In this document: positions 1 to 5,593 of the stretch, one piece after another
Layout of the letters: each line of letters begins with the position of its first letter
Position numbering within the stretch: the stretch's first letter is position 1
Made by a program: the position numbers and the translations under genes
The notes under the pieces: model-generated
Told to the model about the DNA's origin: nothing
The model's database searches: none
The model's input: the letters and a program-made list of their open reading frames with translations, nothing else
Assembly: GCA_003520105.1 (NCBI GenBank)
Contig: DOVL01000311.1
Coordinates: 1 to 7,735, forward strand
Length of the DNA stretch: 7,735 nt
Origin: Lachnospiraceae bacterium
GTDB taxonomy: Bacteria; Bacillota; Clostridia; Lachnospirales; Lachnospiraceae
Direction: 5' to 3'

Positions 1-994
1 CCATCGCACTGCGGCTCATATTTTCAGCGACATAGAACATATCGTCTCTGTCGTCGTCTGAAATATTATCATCCTGACGGTAAGTGTTTTGATTCTGCCT
101 GCCCGGTCCTCCTACCGCAGGACCTCCTCCGCTGTAGCTGCTTCCTGCATTGTTCGATCCGCCTCTGTAGCTGCTATTTCCTGAACCGCCTCCGTAGCTT
201 CCGCCCGAACCGCCACTGTATCCGGAATTATATGAATTGTTCCCAAAAGAACCCGGTCCGTACATTCCCGGACCCGCGCCTGCGGATCTGCCGGAATACC
301 TTCTCGCATCCTCTTCCTTACGCTTCTCTATATCATCCTTGTCACTGACAAGCTTGTATTTTTCAACTTTAATTGCCCCCTGAGACGGCTTATAATTAGC
401 CATCTTCCTCTCTTCGTCAGCCGTCATGCCTGTCGGCGGCTCACTCGGATCGCCGGCGATAACGGGTCCGAATGTATCCTCAAGCCTGCCTTCTATGATC
501 TCGTCATAAAACTCCAGCCTGATAATAAAATTAAGTATATTATTTATAAAAAAATTATGGAGCCGCTGCTCGAAACGGAGCGAATTGCCGTTACAGTGGA
601 CTATCAGATCGCCAAACTGCTTGAATACCTGATAGAGATCCCTCGCATCCTCCAAAGAAACAGATGCCATACCGCCCTTCATCTTCTTCTCGGTGAGCGC
701 AACACTTCTGAGTGTAGGCGGCAGCTTTTTCAGGAAGCTGTCCTCGGAAATATAATCCAGACCATAGCTTCTGGCAAGGATAGTGTAATCCATCAGAACA
801 TTCAGATTGCTGTTGATGGTGTCGAGCTCGGCGAGATCAACGTAGCCGTCACAGACAGCCAGCAAAAATGCCATATTCATCAGCTCATCACAAAGAGAGA
901 AGAACATGTCCCCTTCAGGATAGTCGGGGATGAGCTTCTCGTATTTGTCGCATATGTCTTTTGCCTTAATGAGGCGTTTTCTGAAACTTACCAT
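1..994 (-). CDS. Unknown protein with helical N-terminal domain and Gly/Ser/Tyr-rich tail (3' end outside window)
   Basis: The frame is open from an ATG at 994 to the left edge, giving 331 complete codons with no stop. A GGAG ribosome binding site (1001-1004) lies 6 bases before the ATG. I do not recognise the family with certainty. Residues 1-170 look like a mixed, mostly helical domain. Residues 46-60 (AVCDGYVDLAELDTI) resemble the acidic Asp-Gly helix-loop motif of TerB-like domains, which is a weak hint only. Residues 170-232 are charged and linker-like, residues 233-300 are Gly/Ser/Tyr/Asn-rich low complexity, and the sequence then turns acidic (ISDDDRDD, 311-318) before the edge. No signal peptide or membrane segment is evident, so it is probably cytoplasmic. 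It follows trmN6 after 59 bases with no clear terminator, so it may share that transcript. Existence of the gene is well supported; function is unknown. Confidence 0.8.
   Translation of the reverse strand, partial: MVSFRKRLIKAKDICDKYEKLIPDYPEGDMFFSLCDELMNMAFLLAVCDGYVDLAELDTINSNLNVLMDYTILARSYGLDYISEDSFLKKLPPTLRSVALTEKKMKGGMASVSLEDARDLYQVFKQFGDLIVHCNGNSLRFEQRLHNFFINNILNFIIRLEFYDEIIEGRLEDTFGPVIAGDPSEPPTGMTADEERKMANYKPSQGAIKVEKYKLVSDKDDIEKRKEEDARRYSGRSAGAGPGMYGPGSFGNNSYNSGYSGGSGGSYGGGSGNSSYRGGSNNAGSSYSGGGPAVGGPGRQNQNTYRQDDNISDDDRDDMFYVAENMSRSAM
95..298 (-). repeat. Gly/Ser/Tyr-rich low-complexity segment of the left-edge gene
   Basis: Codons 233-300 of the left-edge gene encode a tail built from short, imperfectly repeated Gly-Gly-Ser, Ser-Tyr and Asn-Ser blocks, for example SGGSGGSYGGGSGNSSYRGG. 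At DNA level the blocks are imperfect copies of GGCGGTTC/AGCTAC-type words. The tail has no hydrophobic core and is predicted by eye to be disordered. Confidence 0.75.
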
Positions 995-1053
995 CTTTTA
1001 CTCCAGATATATAAATTCCTTACGGATTCCAATAATTTATAGTTAACAAAACA

Positions 1054-1944
1054 TTACATTCCATAGTAATGCAGAAGTTCTTCCGTGTAGATGCCACCTT
1101 CTTTATAGACGTTGAGGGTGGGGAGGATGCGGAGGCCTGGGTGACCACCTTTATATGATTCAATGAGAACCATGTTAGGTTCACTGCCCTCGCGTGGCTG
1201 AACCAGCTGCATACGCTTCGGTTCAAGCTTATATTTACGGAGAAGCTCCATTATCTCGGCCATACGGAAAGGCTTATGTACCATTGCAAAACTGCCGCCC
1301 ATCTTGAGGAGATATGATGCTGCTCTGATCAGATCCTCGAGCTTCATCATTATTTCGTGCCGCGCTATATTTACCGAATCATTCGGATTGTGAAGTCCGT
1401 CCGTATCTGCGATGTATGGCGGATTGGAAGTGACTATGTTGAACTTCTCGCGCCACTCGCTTCGAAGTCTGCCTACATCACTCACCGATCCGTTTTCTGC
1501 GTCATCAATCACATCATTGACATCATTCACGCCATTACTACTCAGTTCACTGACATCATGAGTATCATTAACACAATTACTTACGTCATTATCAGCGACT
1601 TGTTTTGGAGGATTGATATCGCAAATATTTCCGCACACAACGTTCATCCTGTCAGATACGTTATTAAGCGCCGCGGATCTTCCTGCCATATCGGCCATTT
1701 CCGGTTGAATCTCAACGGCTGTGAAGCTGGCCGCTTTATCCTTGGCTAGCATCAGAAGAGGAATTATTCCCGTACCGGTGCAGAGGTCCATTCCTACGGC
1801 TCTTTTTCTTCCGGTTGCAAAGTTTGCCAGAAGCACTGCATCCATTCCAAAACAGAACTGCGACGGATCCTGGATAATCCTGAATCCGTTGCACTGCAGA
1901 TCATCTATCCTTTCACCGTCCCTAAGCAGTTCCTTCTCTGTCAT
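1054..1944 (-). CDS. trmN6: tRNA1(Val) (adenine(37)-N6)-methyltransferase, TrmN6/YabB family
   Basis: This is a SAM-dependent methyltransferase; the family methylates N6 of A37 in tRNA1(Val). From the ATG at 1944 the protein has 296 residues. It shows the family N-terminus (RIDDLQ...FRIIQDPSQFCFGMDAVLLANF, residues 12-42), SAM motif I (GMDLCTGTG, 51-59), an acidic residue ending the next strand (AVEIQ, 76-80) and the catalytic N6-adenine motif NPPY (174-177), followed by the HEIMMKLEDL helix (197-206). A TTG further upstream (1962) would add six residues, but the ATG is preferred because GGGAG (1951-1955) sits 6 bases before it. The protein is roughly 40-50 residues longer than usual for the family. 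The excess is an Asn/Asp/Val-rich insert at about 112-165, between the motif I region and NPPY. In Bacillus the homologue yabB lies near yaaT (ricT), as here. Assignment is strong; the exact tRNA substrate is inferred from the family. Confidence 0.93.
   Translation of the reverse strand: MTEKELLRDGERIDDLQCNGFRIIQDPSQFCFGMDAVLLANFATGRKRAVGMDLCTGTGIIPLLMLAKDKAASFTAVEIQPEMADMAGRSAALNNVSDRMNVVCGNICDINPPKQVADNDVSNCVNDTHDVSELSSNGVNDVNDVIDDAENGSVSDVGRLRSEWREKFNIVTSNPPYIADTDGLHNPNDSVNIARHEIMMKLEDLIRAASYLLKMGGSFAMVHKPFRMAEIMELLRKYKLEPKRMQLVQPREGSEPNMVLIESYKGGHPGLRILPTLNVYKEGGIYTEELLHYYGM
1474..1596 (-). repeat. Degenerate 9-bp (three-codon) repeat coding an Asn/Asp/Val-rich insert in trmN6
   Basis: Within trmN6, residues about 117-157 repeat a Val-Asn/Ser-Asp theme (for example VNDVNDVIDDAENG, 139-152). 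On the plus strand this reads as recurring catcatt / tgacatcat words in register with codons. The insert lies between the SAM-binding part and the NPPY motif and keeps the frame open. It has the look of slippage-type expansion, tolerated as a disordered loop. Confidence 0.7.
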
Positions 1945-1976
1945 CCTTCTCTCCCACGGCAATCTGTCGCCTGCCG
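1945..1976 (-). promoter_or_regulatory. Ribosome binding site of trmN6 with a hairpin abutting it
   Basis: GGGAG at 1951-1955, 6 bases before the ATG, decides the trmN6 start against the in-frame upstream TTG at 1962. Immediately 5' in the transcript lies an inverted repeat: CGGCA (1957-1961 on the plus strand) pairs with TGCCG (1972-1976) across a 10-base loop. The hairpin thus ends one base before the GGGAG, and its loop lies in the last unit of the tandem array. A role in ribosome access is possible but only inferred. Confidence 0.5.
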
Positions 1977-2174
1977 GTCATCTTATTTACTCACAGCTAT
2001 TATCACCTGTCGGCCGTCTTATTTACTCACAGTCATGCACCGGCAATCTGACATTTAATCATTCACAGCTGTTCATCATCCGGCTGTCTTATTTACTCAC
2101 AGCTATTATCACCTGTCGGCCGTCTTATTTACTCACAGTCACGCACCGACCGTCTGCCGTTTTATTCATCATTA
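1961..2174. repeat. Tandem array of about 36-bp units between ricT and trmN6
   Basis: Six head-to-tail units, read on the plus strand: 1961-1996, 1997-2032, 2033-2068 (diverged), 2069-2102 (34 bp), 2103-2138 and 2139-2174 (diverged, running into the ricT 3' end). Four units end in the identical 16-mer tcttatttactcacag (1981-1996, 2017-2032, 2087-2102, 2123-2138). Units 1997-2032 and 2103-2138 are identical. A larger 62-bp stretch, 1981-2042, recurs at 2087-2148 with one mismatch (2036 t, 2142 c), so two-to-three-unit blocks were probably duplicated. There are no unique spacers between units, so this is a minisatellite rather than CRISPR. It fills the gap between ricT and trmN6; in Bacillus, yabA occupies that slot. 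Confidence 0.9.
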
Positions 2175-3076
2175 AGCTTTGAGCCGACATCACCCTTCTC
2201 AAGGGCTTCAAGTGCTTTAAGCTCCCTGTCATCTATCTTCTTGTCGTCATATTTTCTCTTATGAGGCTTGTATTTCAGTTCGGAAATCTTATATTCAACA
2301 AGCTCCTTGTTGTCCTCATCATCAGTAACCAGAAGCTTAACATACTGGCGGAGAACATTTACGGAAGCGACCTCGCCGCGAGTTCCATCGTAAGCGGTAA
2401 CTGTATCGCCAACATTTGGAAGTCGGCTGTTCAGGTATTCGTAAGTATCCTGCTCATGCTTCAGGCAGCACATAAGCCTTCCACAGACTCCCGATATCTT
2501 GGTCGGATTGAGTGAGAGATTCTGCTCCTTCGCCATCTTGATGGATACCGGAATAAACTCTGAAAGACATTTGTTGCAGCAAAGCTCTCTGCCGCAGATG
2601 CCTATACCGCCCCTGATCTTGGTCTCATCCCTGACACCGATCTGACGAAGCTCTATTCTTGTTCTGAATACAGATGCAAGATCCTTAACAAGCTCACGGA
2701 AATCGATTCTTCCGTCAGCTGTAAAATAAAACAGAACCTTATTGTTGTCGAAGGTGTATTCTGCATCAATCAGCTTCATCTTGAGCTTATGAGCCGCAAT
2801 CTTCTCGTTGCAGATTCTGATAGCTTCCTTCGATTTTTCTTTATTTGTCTCATAGCGTTTTGTATCGTCATCGGTTGCAAGACGCATGATGGTCTTGAGA
2901 TCGGCCACCAGCTTGTCATCGCTTATGGTTCTCCTGCCGAGAACAACCTTTCCGTATTCAACGCCTCGCGCCGTCTCGACTATAACGGCATTTCCGGTTT
3001 CAACCTCGAAGTTACCCGGGCTGAAATAATAAATCTTGCCGTTCGGTCTGAAACGGACTCCTATAACTTCTTTCAT
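2162..3076 (-). CDS. ricT: PSP1-domain protein RicT (YaaT)
   Basis: The protein has 304 residues. The N-terminal PSP1 part starts with VIGVRFRPNGKIYYFSP (4-20) and continues through RGVEYGKVVLG (37-47). The signature cysteine cluster follows: GICGRELCCNKC (159-170; Cys161, 166, 167, 170) and GVCGRLMCCLKHE (196-208; Cys198, 203, 204). In Bacillus, RicT works with RicA and RicF in a complex that binds [4Fe-4S] clusters, promotes RNase Y-dependent mRNA maturation and affects the Spo0A phosphorelay. The metal ligands are present here, but no ricA or ricF gene is in the window. The C-terminal 40 residues are Lys/Asp/Glu-rich and probably disordered. The start is fixed by AAGGAG 7 bases before the ATG. 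That site lies inside the last codons of holB, whose TAA stop ends one base before the ricT start, so translational coupling is likely. Confidence 0.95.
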   Translation of the reverse strand: MKEVIGVRFRPNGKIYYFSPGNFEVETGNAVIVETARGVEYGKVVLGRRTISDDKLVADLKTIMRLATDDDTKRYETNKEKSKEAIRICNEKIAAHKLKMKLIDAEYTFDNNKVLFYFTADGRIDFRELVKDLASVFRTRIELRQIGVRDETKIRGGIGICGRELCCNKCLSEFIPVSIKMAKEQNLSLNPTKISGVCGRLMCCLKHEQDTYEYLNSRLPNVGDTVTAYDGTRGEVASVNVLRQYVKLLVTDDEDNKELVEYKISELKYKPHKRKYDDKKIDDRELKALEALEKGDVGSKLNDE

Positions 3077-3077
3077 T

Positions 3078-4067
3078 TTATATCTCCTTCAAGGTCATGA
3101 TCAGAAGCTTCATGATATCATCAAGCTTCGCATTTGCGGCAAGCCTTATTTTTGCTTTCTCTATCGCTCTGGACTTATCCTCAAGCTCGTTGAATGACAG
3201 ATATTTTGCCTGCTCCATGATCGTCTTGTACTGATCCTTGAACATGATCTTATCAATCTTGCCCGTAACTTTGAGCATCAGGATATCTCTGTACCATACC
3301 ATCATCAGATCAAGATACTCGCCCATTGTTATCTTGTAATGCTTGTCGCAGTCCTCGATAACCGCCGCAACTGCCTCTGCGTCCATCTTGTAGATATTTG
3401 TTTCCAGATGGATTACAGACTTAACAAGCCTGTCGTAGTCCTCATTTGTCGCAAGCTTGATGGCCTTGCCGAGATTGCCCTGTGCATATTCAACACAGAA
3501 GCTCGCCTTCTTGTCATCCAATTTAAAATTCTCAACCAGATAATCATAGATATCCCTCTCCTTGACCGGCTTGGTCGAAAGAGTGATACATCTGGAAATA
3601 ATGGTTGGGAGCAGCCTGTCCAGCGTAGTTGTCAGAATAATAATTATACCATATTCCGGCGGTTCTTCAATAGTCTTGAGCAGAGAATTCTGCGCAGCTA
3701 CGTTCATCATTTCGCCATCCTCAATGATGTAAATCTTATATTTTCCGCTGTACGGCTTGATGTCGATCGTATTTACCACATTCTGCCTGATATCATCAAC
3801 GGAGATGAGCTGTGGCTTCTCATGTTCAACAAATATGATATCCGGATGGCTTCCCGAATCAACCTGTACACAGGATTTGCAATGATTACAAGGGTCGATC
3901 TTGCCCTCTTCGCACTGCAGCGTCTTGGCAAAGGAAAGCGCAAGGGACCTCCTGCCGCTGTCAGCCTCGCCGCAAAGAATATACGCATGGCTCACGCGGT
4001 TCATCTCTATGCTCGCCTTAAAATGTCTGATTATATCCTCATGTCCTACTATATGCTGAAAATCCAT
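3078..4067 (-). CDS. holB: DNA polymerase III delta-prime subunit
   Basis: This is the clamp-loader subunit that helps place the beta sliding clamp on primed DNA. From the ATG at 4067 it has 329 residues and opens with the family-like MDFQHIVGHEDII. The P-loop position reads GEADSGRRS (33-41), with Arg in place of the Lys needed for ATP binding, as expected for the non-hydrolysing delta-prime subunit. Four cysteines (52, 60, 63, 66) form the zinc-binding module, and NSLLKTIEEPP (127-137) and the SRC motif (158-160) are intact. A second ATG two codons upstream (4073) is possible. The ribosome binding site GGGAGGTG (4075-4082) leaves 3 bases to that ATG but 9 bases from GGAGG to the one chosen. 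The gene starts 28 bases after the tmk stop and ends against ricT, giving a tmk-holB-ricT unit. Confidence 0.95.
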   Translation of the reverse strand: MDFQHIVGHEDIIRHFKASIEMNRVSHAYILCGEADSGRRSLALSFAKTLQCEEGKIDPCNHCKSCVQVDSGSHPDIIFVEHEKPQLISVDDIRQNVVNTIDIKPYSGKYKIYIIEDGEMMNVAAQNSLLKTIEEPPEYGIIIILTTTLDRLLPTIISRCITLSTKPVKERDIYDYLVENFKLDDKKASFCVEYAQGNLGKAIKLATNEDYDRLVKSVIHLETNIYKMDAEAVAAVIEDCDKHYKITMGEYLDLMMVWYRDILMLKVTGKIDKIMFKDQYKTIMEQAKYLSFNELEDKSRAIEKAKIRLAANAKLDDIMKLLIMTLKEI

Positions 4068-4095
4068 ATGCATGCACCTCCCAACTTTCTGCAGA

Positions 4096-4716
4096 TCAGC
4101 TCACATACTTACTCACTTCGGAAATAATGATCTCATGTATCTCCTCAACGCTCTTCGTTGCGTCGATTCTCACAATCCTCTCGGAATCCCTATCCGCCAT
4201 CTCGCGGTAGCCCTGAGCTACCTTCTCATGGAAGGAAAGCTTCTCAAGTTCCATCCTGTCCAGATCCTTCTGATCCTTCTTCCTTGCAATTCCAACCTCT
4301 GCAGGAAGATCCAGCAGGAAGGTCTTGTCCGGAAAACGGTTCCTTGTGGCGTATTTATTTATCTCATAAACGGTCTCAACTCCGAGCCCTCTTGCGATTC
4401 CCTGATATACTGCAGAAGAATCCACGAAGCGGTCGGAAATAACGCATTTTCCTTCCTCAAGCGCCGGCAGGATAACCTCCGAAACCAGCTGCGCCCTTGC
4501 GGATGCATAAAGGAGAAGTTCGGTCATATAGTCCATCTCGGTGTAATCCTTGTTCAGGATGATCCCTCTCACAGCCTCGCTGATCCTGGTTCCGCCCGGC
4601 TCTCTCGTTATGACGCACTCGATCCCTTTATCTTCAAAATATTTTTTCAAAAGCTCTATCTGAGTGGATTTGCCCGATCCGTCCGGACCCTCCATTGATA
4701 TAAAAAATCCGTTCAC
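4096..4716 (-). CDS. tmk: Thymidylate kinase
   Basis: It phosphorylates dTMP to dTDP with ATP in the cytoplasm, a required step of dTTP synthesis. From a GTG start at 4716 it has 206 residues, normal for the family. Visible motifs are the P-loop GPDGSGKST (10-18), the substrate-binding TREPGGTRISE (37-47), and the DR motif with the following helix, ISDRFVDSSAVYQG (93-106). The LID region is around KKDQKDLDRME (146-156), followed by FHEKVAQGY (162-170). GTG is chosen because GGAGG lies 6 bases upstream and MNGFFISMEG is the usual N-terminus. The longer reading from a TTG at 4734 has its own start upstream of that binding site and adds six residues unlike the family. It heads the tmk-holB-ricT string, 123 bases after the gntR stop. 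Confidence 0.96.
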   Translation of the reverse strand: MNGFFISMEGPDGSGKSTQIELLKKYFEDKGIECVITREPGGTRISEAVRGIILNKDYTEMDYMTELLLYASARAQLVSEVILPALEEGKCVISDRFVDSSAVYQGIARGLGVETVYEINKYATRNRFPDKTFLLDLPAEVGIARKKDQKDLDRMELEKLSFHEKVAQGYREMADRDSERIVRIDATKSVEEIHEIIISEVSKYVS

Positions 4717-4727
4717 TGTATTCCTCC
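4717..4727 (-). promoter_or_regulatory. Ribosome binding site that sets the GTG start of tmk
   Basis: GGAGG (4723-4727) with a 6-base spacer (4717-4722) precedes GTG at 4716. The TTG that would open a longer frame lies 5' of this site at 4734, which rules it out as the likely start. Confidence 0.8.
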
Positions 4728-4839
4728 ATTGCAACGATCACTATATATCGATAATATTAATGTCTCTCGTTCACCACTTTACTCTGTCTGCAAGCATCGG
4801 TGTACGATTCAATTCTGTAACAATGTGTTCTCATCACGA
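4728..4839. other. gntR-tmk intergenic gap
   Basis: About 110 bases lie between the gntR stop and the tmk ribosome binding site. I see no small gene and no hairpin followed by a T-run. An AT-rich stretch around 4741-4760 contains the 8-bp palindrome TATCGATA (4746-4753) and could hold a -10 element, but no properly spaced -35 was found. A tmk promoter here is possible and unproven. Confidence 0.35.
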
Positions 4840-5511
4840 TTAACGGTTCTCCAGCAGCGTATTTTGAATAACGATCTGCTCCTGGTCGTAAATATGTTTA
4901 CGCATGACTCTCTGAGCCGCTTCCTTGTCGCCACGGAGTATCGCTCTAGTAATCTCGTCATGCTCGGTGATCAGCTTGTCGTGGTAGCTGAAAACCTTGA
5001 CGTATTCAAAACGATATCTGTAAACCTTCTCACGAAGATTCATCGCCATCGAGATCAGCCTCTGATTCTCCGATGCCTCAAATATAACGTCATGGAATTT
5101 TTCATCCTTCTCAACTATCGCAGGAACAAGCTTCGAATTGATTGCCTCTTTAAACTCAACGCCCGCAGTGATAAGCTTCTTCTTGCCCTCATCCGTTATC
5201 CTCTCACAGGCAAGGCCCACCGAAAGCTCCTCAAGAGCCATTCTGACCTCAAGCGCATCACGAAGATCCTTCACGGTAATCTTCGCAACCTCGGCGCCCT
5301 TTCTCGGGATCATAACTACCAGTCCTTCAAGCTCCAGCATTCTGATCGCCTCTCTGACAGGAGTCCTGCTGACGCCCAGATTTGCGGCGATCTTCTCTTC
5401 CATAAGACGCTCGCCCGGCTGAAACTCGCCCTTAATAATCGCATTTCTCAGGGTCTTAAATACAACCTCCCGAAGAGGGAGGAATTCATTTGGATCCATT
5501 TCCAATTTCAT
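4840..5511 (-). CDS. GntR-family transcriptional regulator, FCD (FadR) subfamily
   Basis: A 223-residue DNA-binding regulator. The N-terminal winged helix-turn-helix spans about residues 12-76, including LRNAIIKGEFQPGERL (21-36) and VSRTPVREAIRMLELEGLV (47-65), the standard GntR recognition region, and the wing PRKGAEV (69-75). Residues about 80-215 form an all-helical FCD ligand domain. Asp136 and His140 (a D-x3-H pair), His184 and His206 match the metal-binding set of many FCD proteins, so a carboxylate-type effector bound through a metal is plausible. The effector and targets cannot be read from sequence. AGGAG (5520-5524) lies 8 bases before the ATG; an internal ATG at codon 5 is less well placed. 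It sits 82 bases after ispE and 123 bases before tmk, so it may regulate its own operon, but no convincing operator is visible. Confidence 0.92.
   Translation of the reverse strand: MKLEMDPNEFLPLREVVFKTLRNAIIKGEFQPGERLMEEKIAANLGVSRTPVREAIRMLELEGLVVMIPRKGAEVAKITVKDLRDALEVRMALEELSVGLACERITDEGKKKLITAGVEFKEAINSKLVPAIVEKDEKFHDVIFEASENQRLISMAMNLREKVYRYRFEYVKVFSYHDKLITEHDEITRAILRGDKEAAQRVMRKHIYDQEQIVIQNTLLENR
5466..5482. repeat. GC-rich perfect inverted repeat inside the gntR 5' coding region
   Basis: cctccc (5466-5471) and gggagg (5477-5482) form a perfect 6-bp stem with a 5-base loop, starting 29 bases into the gntR coding sequence (about codons 10-16). In the mRNA it would be a stable small hairpin near the start codon. 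It may be an incidental result of the codons for Pro-Leu-Arg-Glu. Confidence 0.6.
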
Positions 5512-5524
5512 ATATGCTACTCCT

Positions 5525-5593
5525 AAATCCTATCTTTTCACTACAAACACGAATCCGAAAAATACGTGCCGCTATTCGGCCATCAAATACATA
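5525..5593 (-). other. ispE-gntR spacer with alternative short hairpins
   Basis: The transcript can form GCCG-AATAG-CGGC (5568-5580), followed after five bases by a run of five T (5558-5562), a poor match to an intrinsic terminator. Two other pairings compete with it: ccgaa (5555-5559) with ttcgg (5575-5579), and cacg (5548-5551) with cgtg (5565-5568). All stems are only 4-5 bp. No clear promoter hexamers were found. Confidence 0.3.

Noticed and set aside
112..309. Minus-strand frame of 65 codons, Ala/Glu-rich
   Set aside because: It is an out-of-frame reading of the DNA coding the Gly/Ser/Tyr-rich tail and lacks a ribosome binding site.
557..1042. Plus-strand frame of 161 codons opposite the left-edge gene
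   Set aside because: The minus frame is open for 331 codons with a good ribosome site and matches the direction of all other genes.
1961..2174. CRISPR array
   Set aside because: Units follow each other directly without unique spacers, several units are diverged, and no cas gene is present.
1721..2182. Plus-strand frame of 153 codons crossing the tandem array, with a 12-residue periodicity
   Set aside because: It starts inside trmN6 on the opposite strand, shows no family resemblance, and its periodicity is simply that of the 36-bp DNA repeat. The openness is a by-product of the repeat.
3339..4127. Long plus-strand frame of 262 codons opposite holB
   Set aside because: Its minus-strand counterpart has clear delta-prime motifs, ribosome site and operon context; the plus frame has none.
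4696..4839. A definite tmk promoter upstream of the GTG start
   Set aside because: AT-rich -10-like words exist near 4741-4760 but no -35 hexamer at 16-18 bp spacing was found, so I do not call it.
4729..5526. Plus-strand frame of 265 codons opposite gntR
   Set aside because: The minus-strand GntR/FCD protein is unmistakable; this frame has no recognisable domain and spans the intergenic gap.
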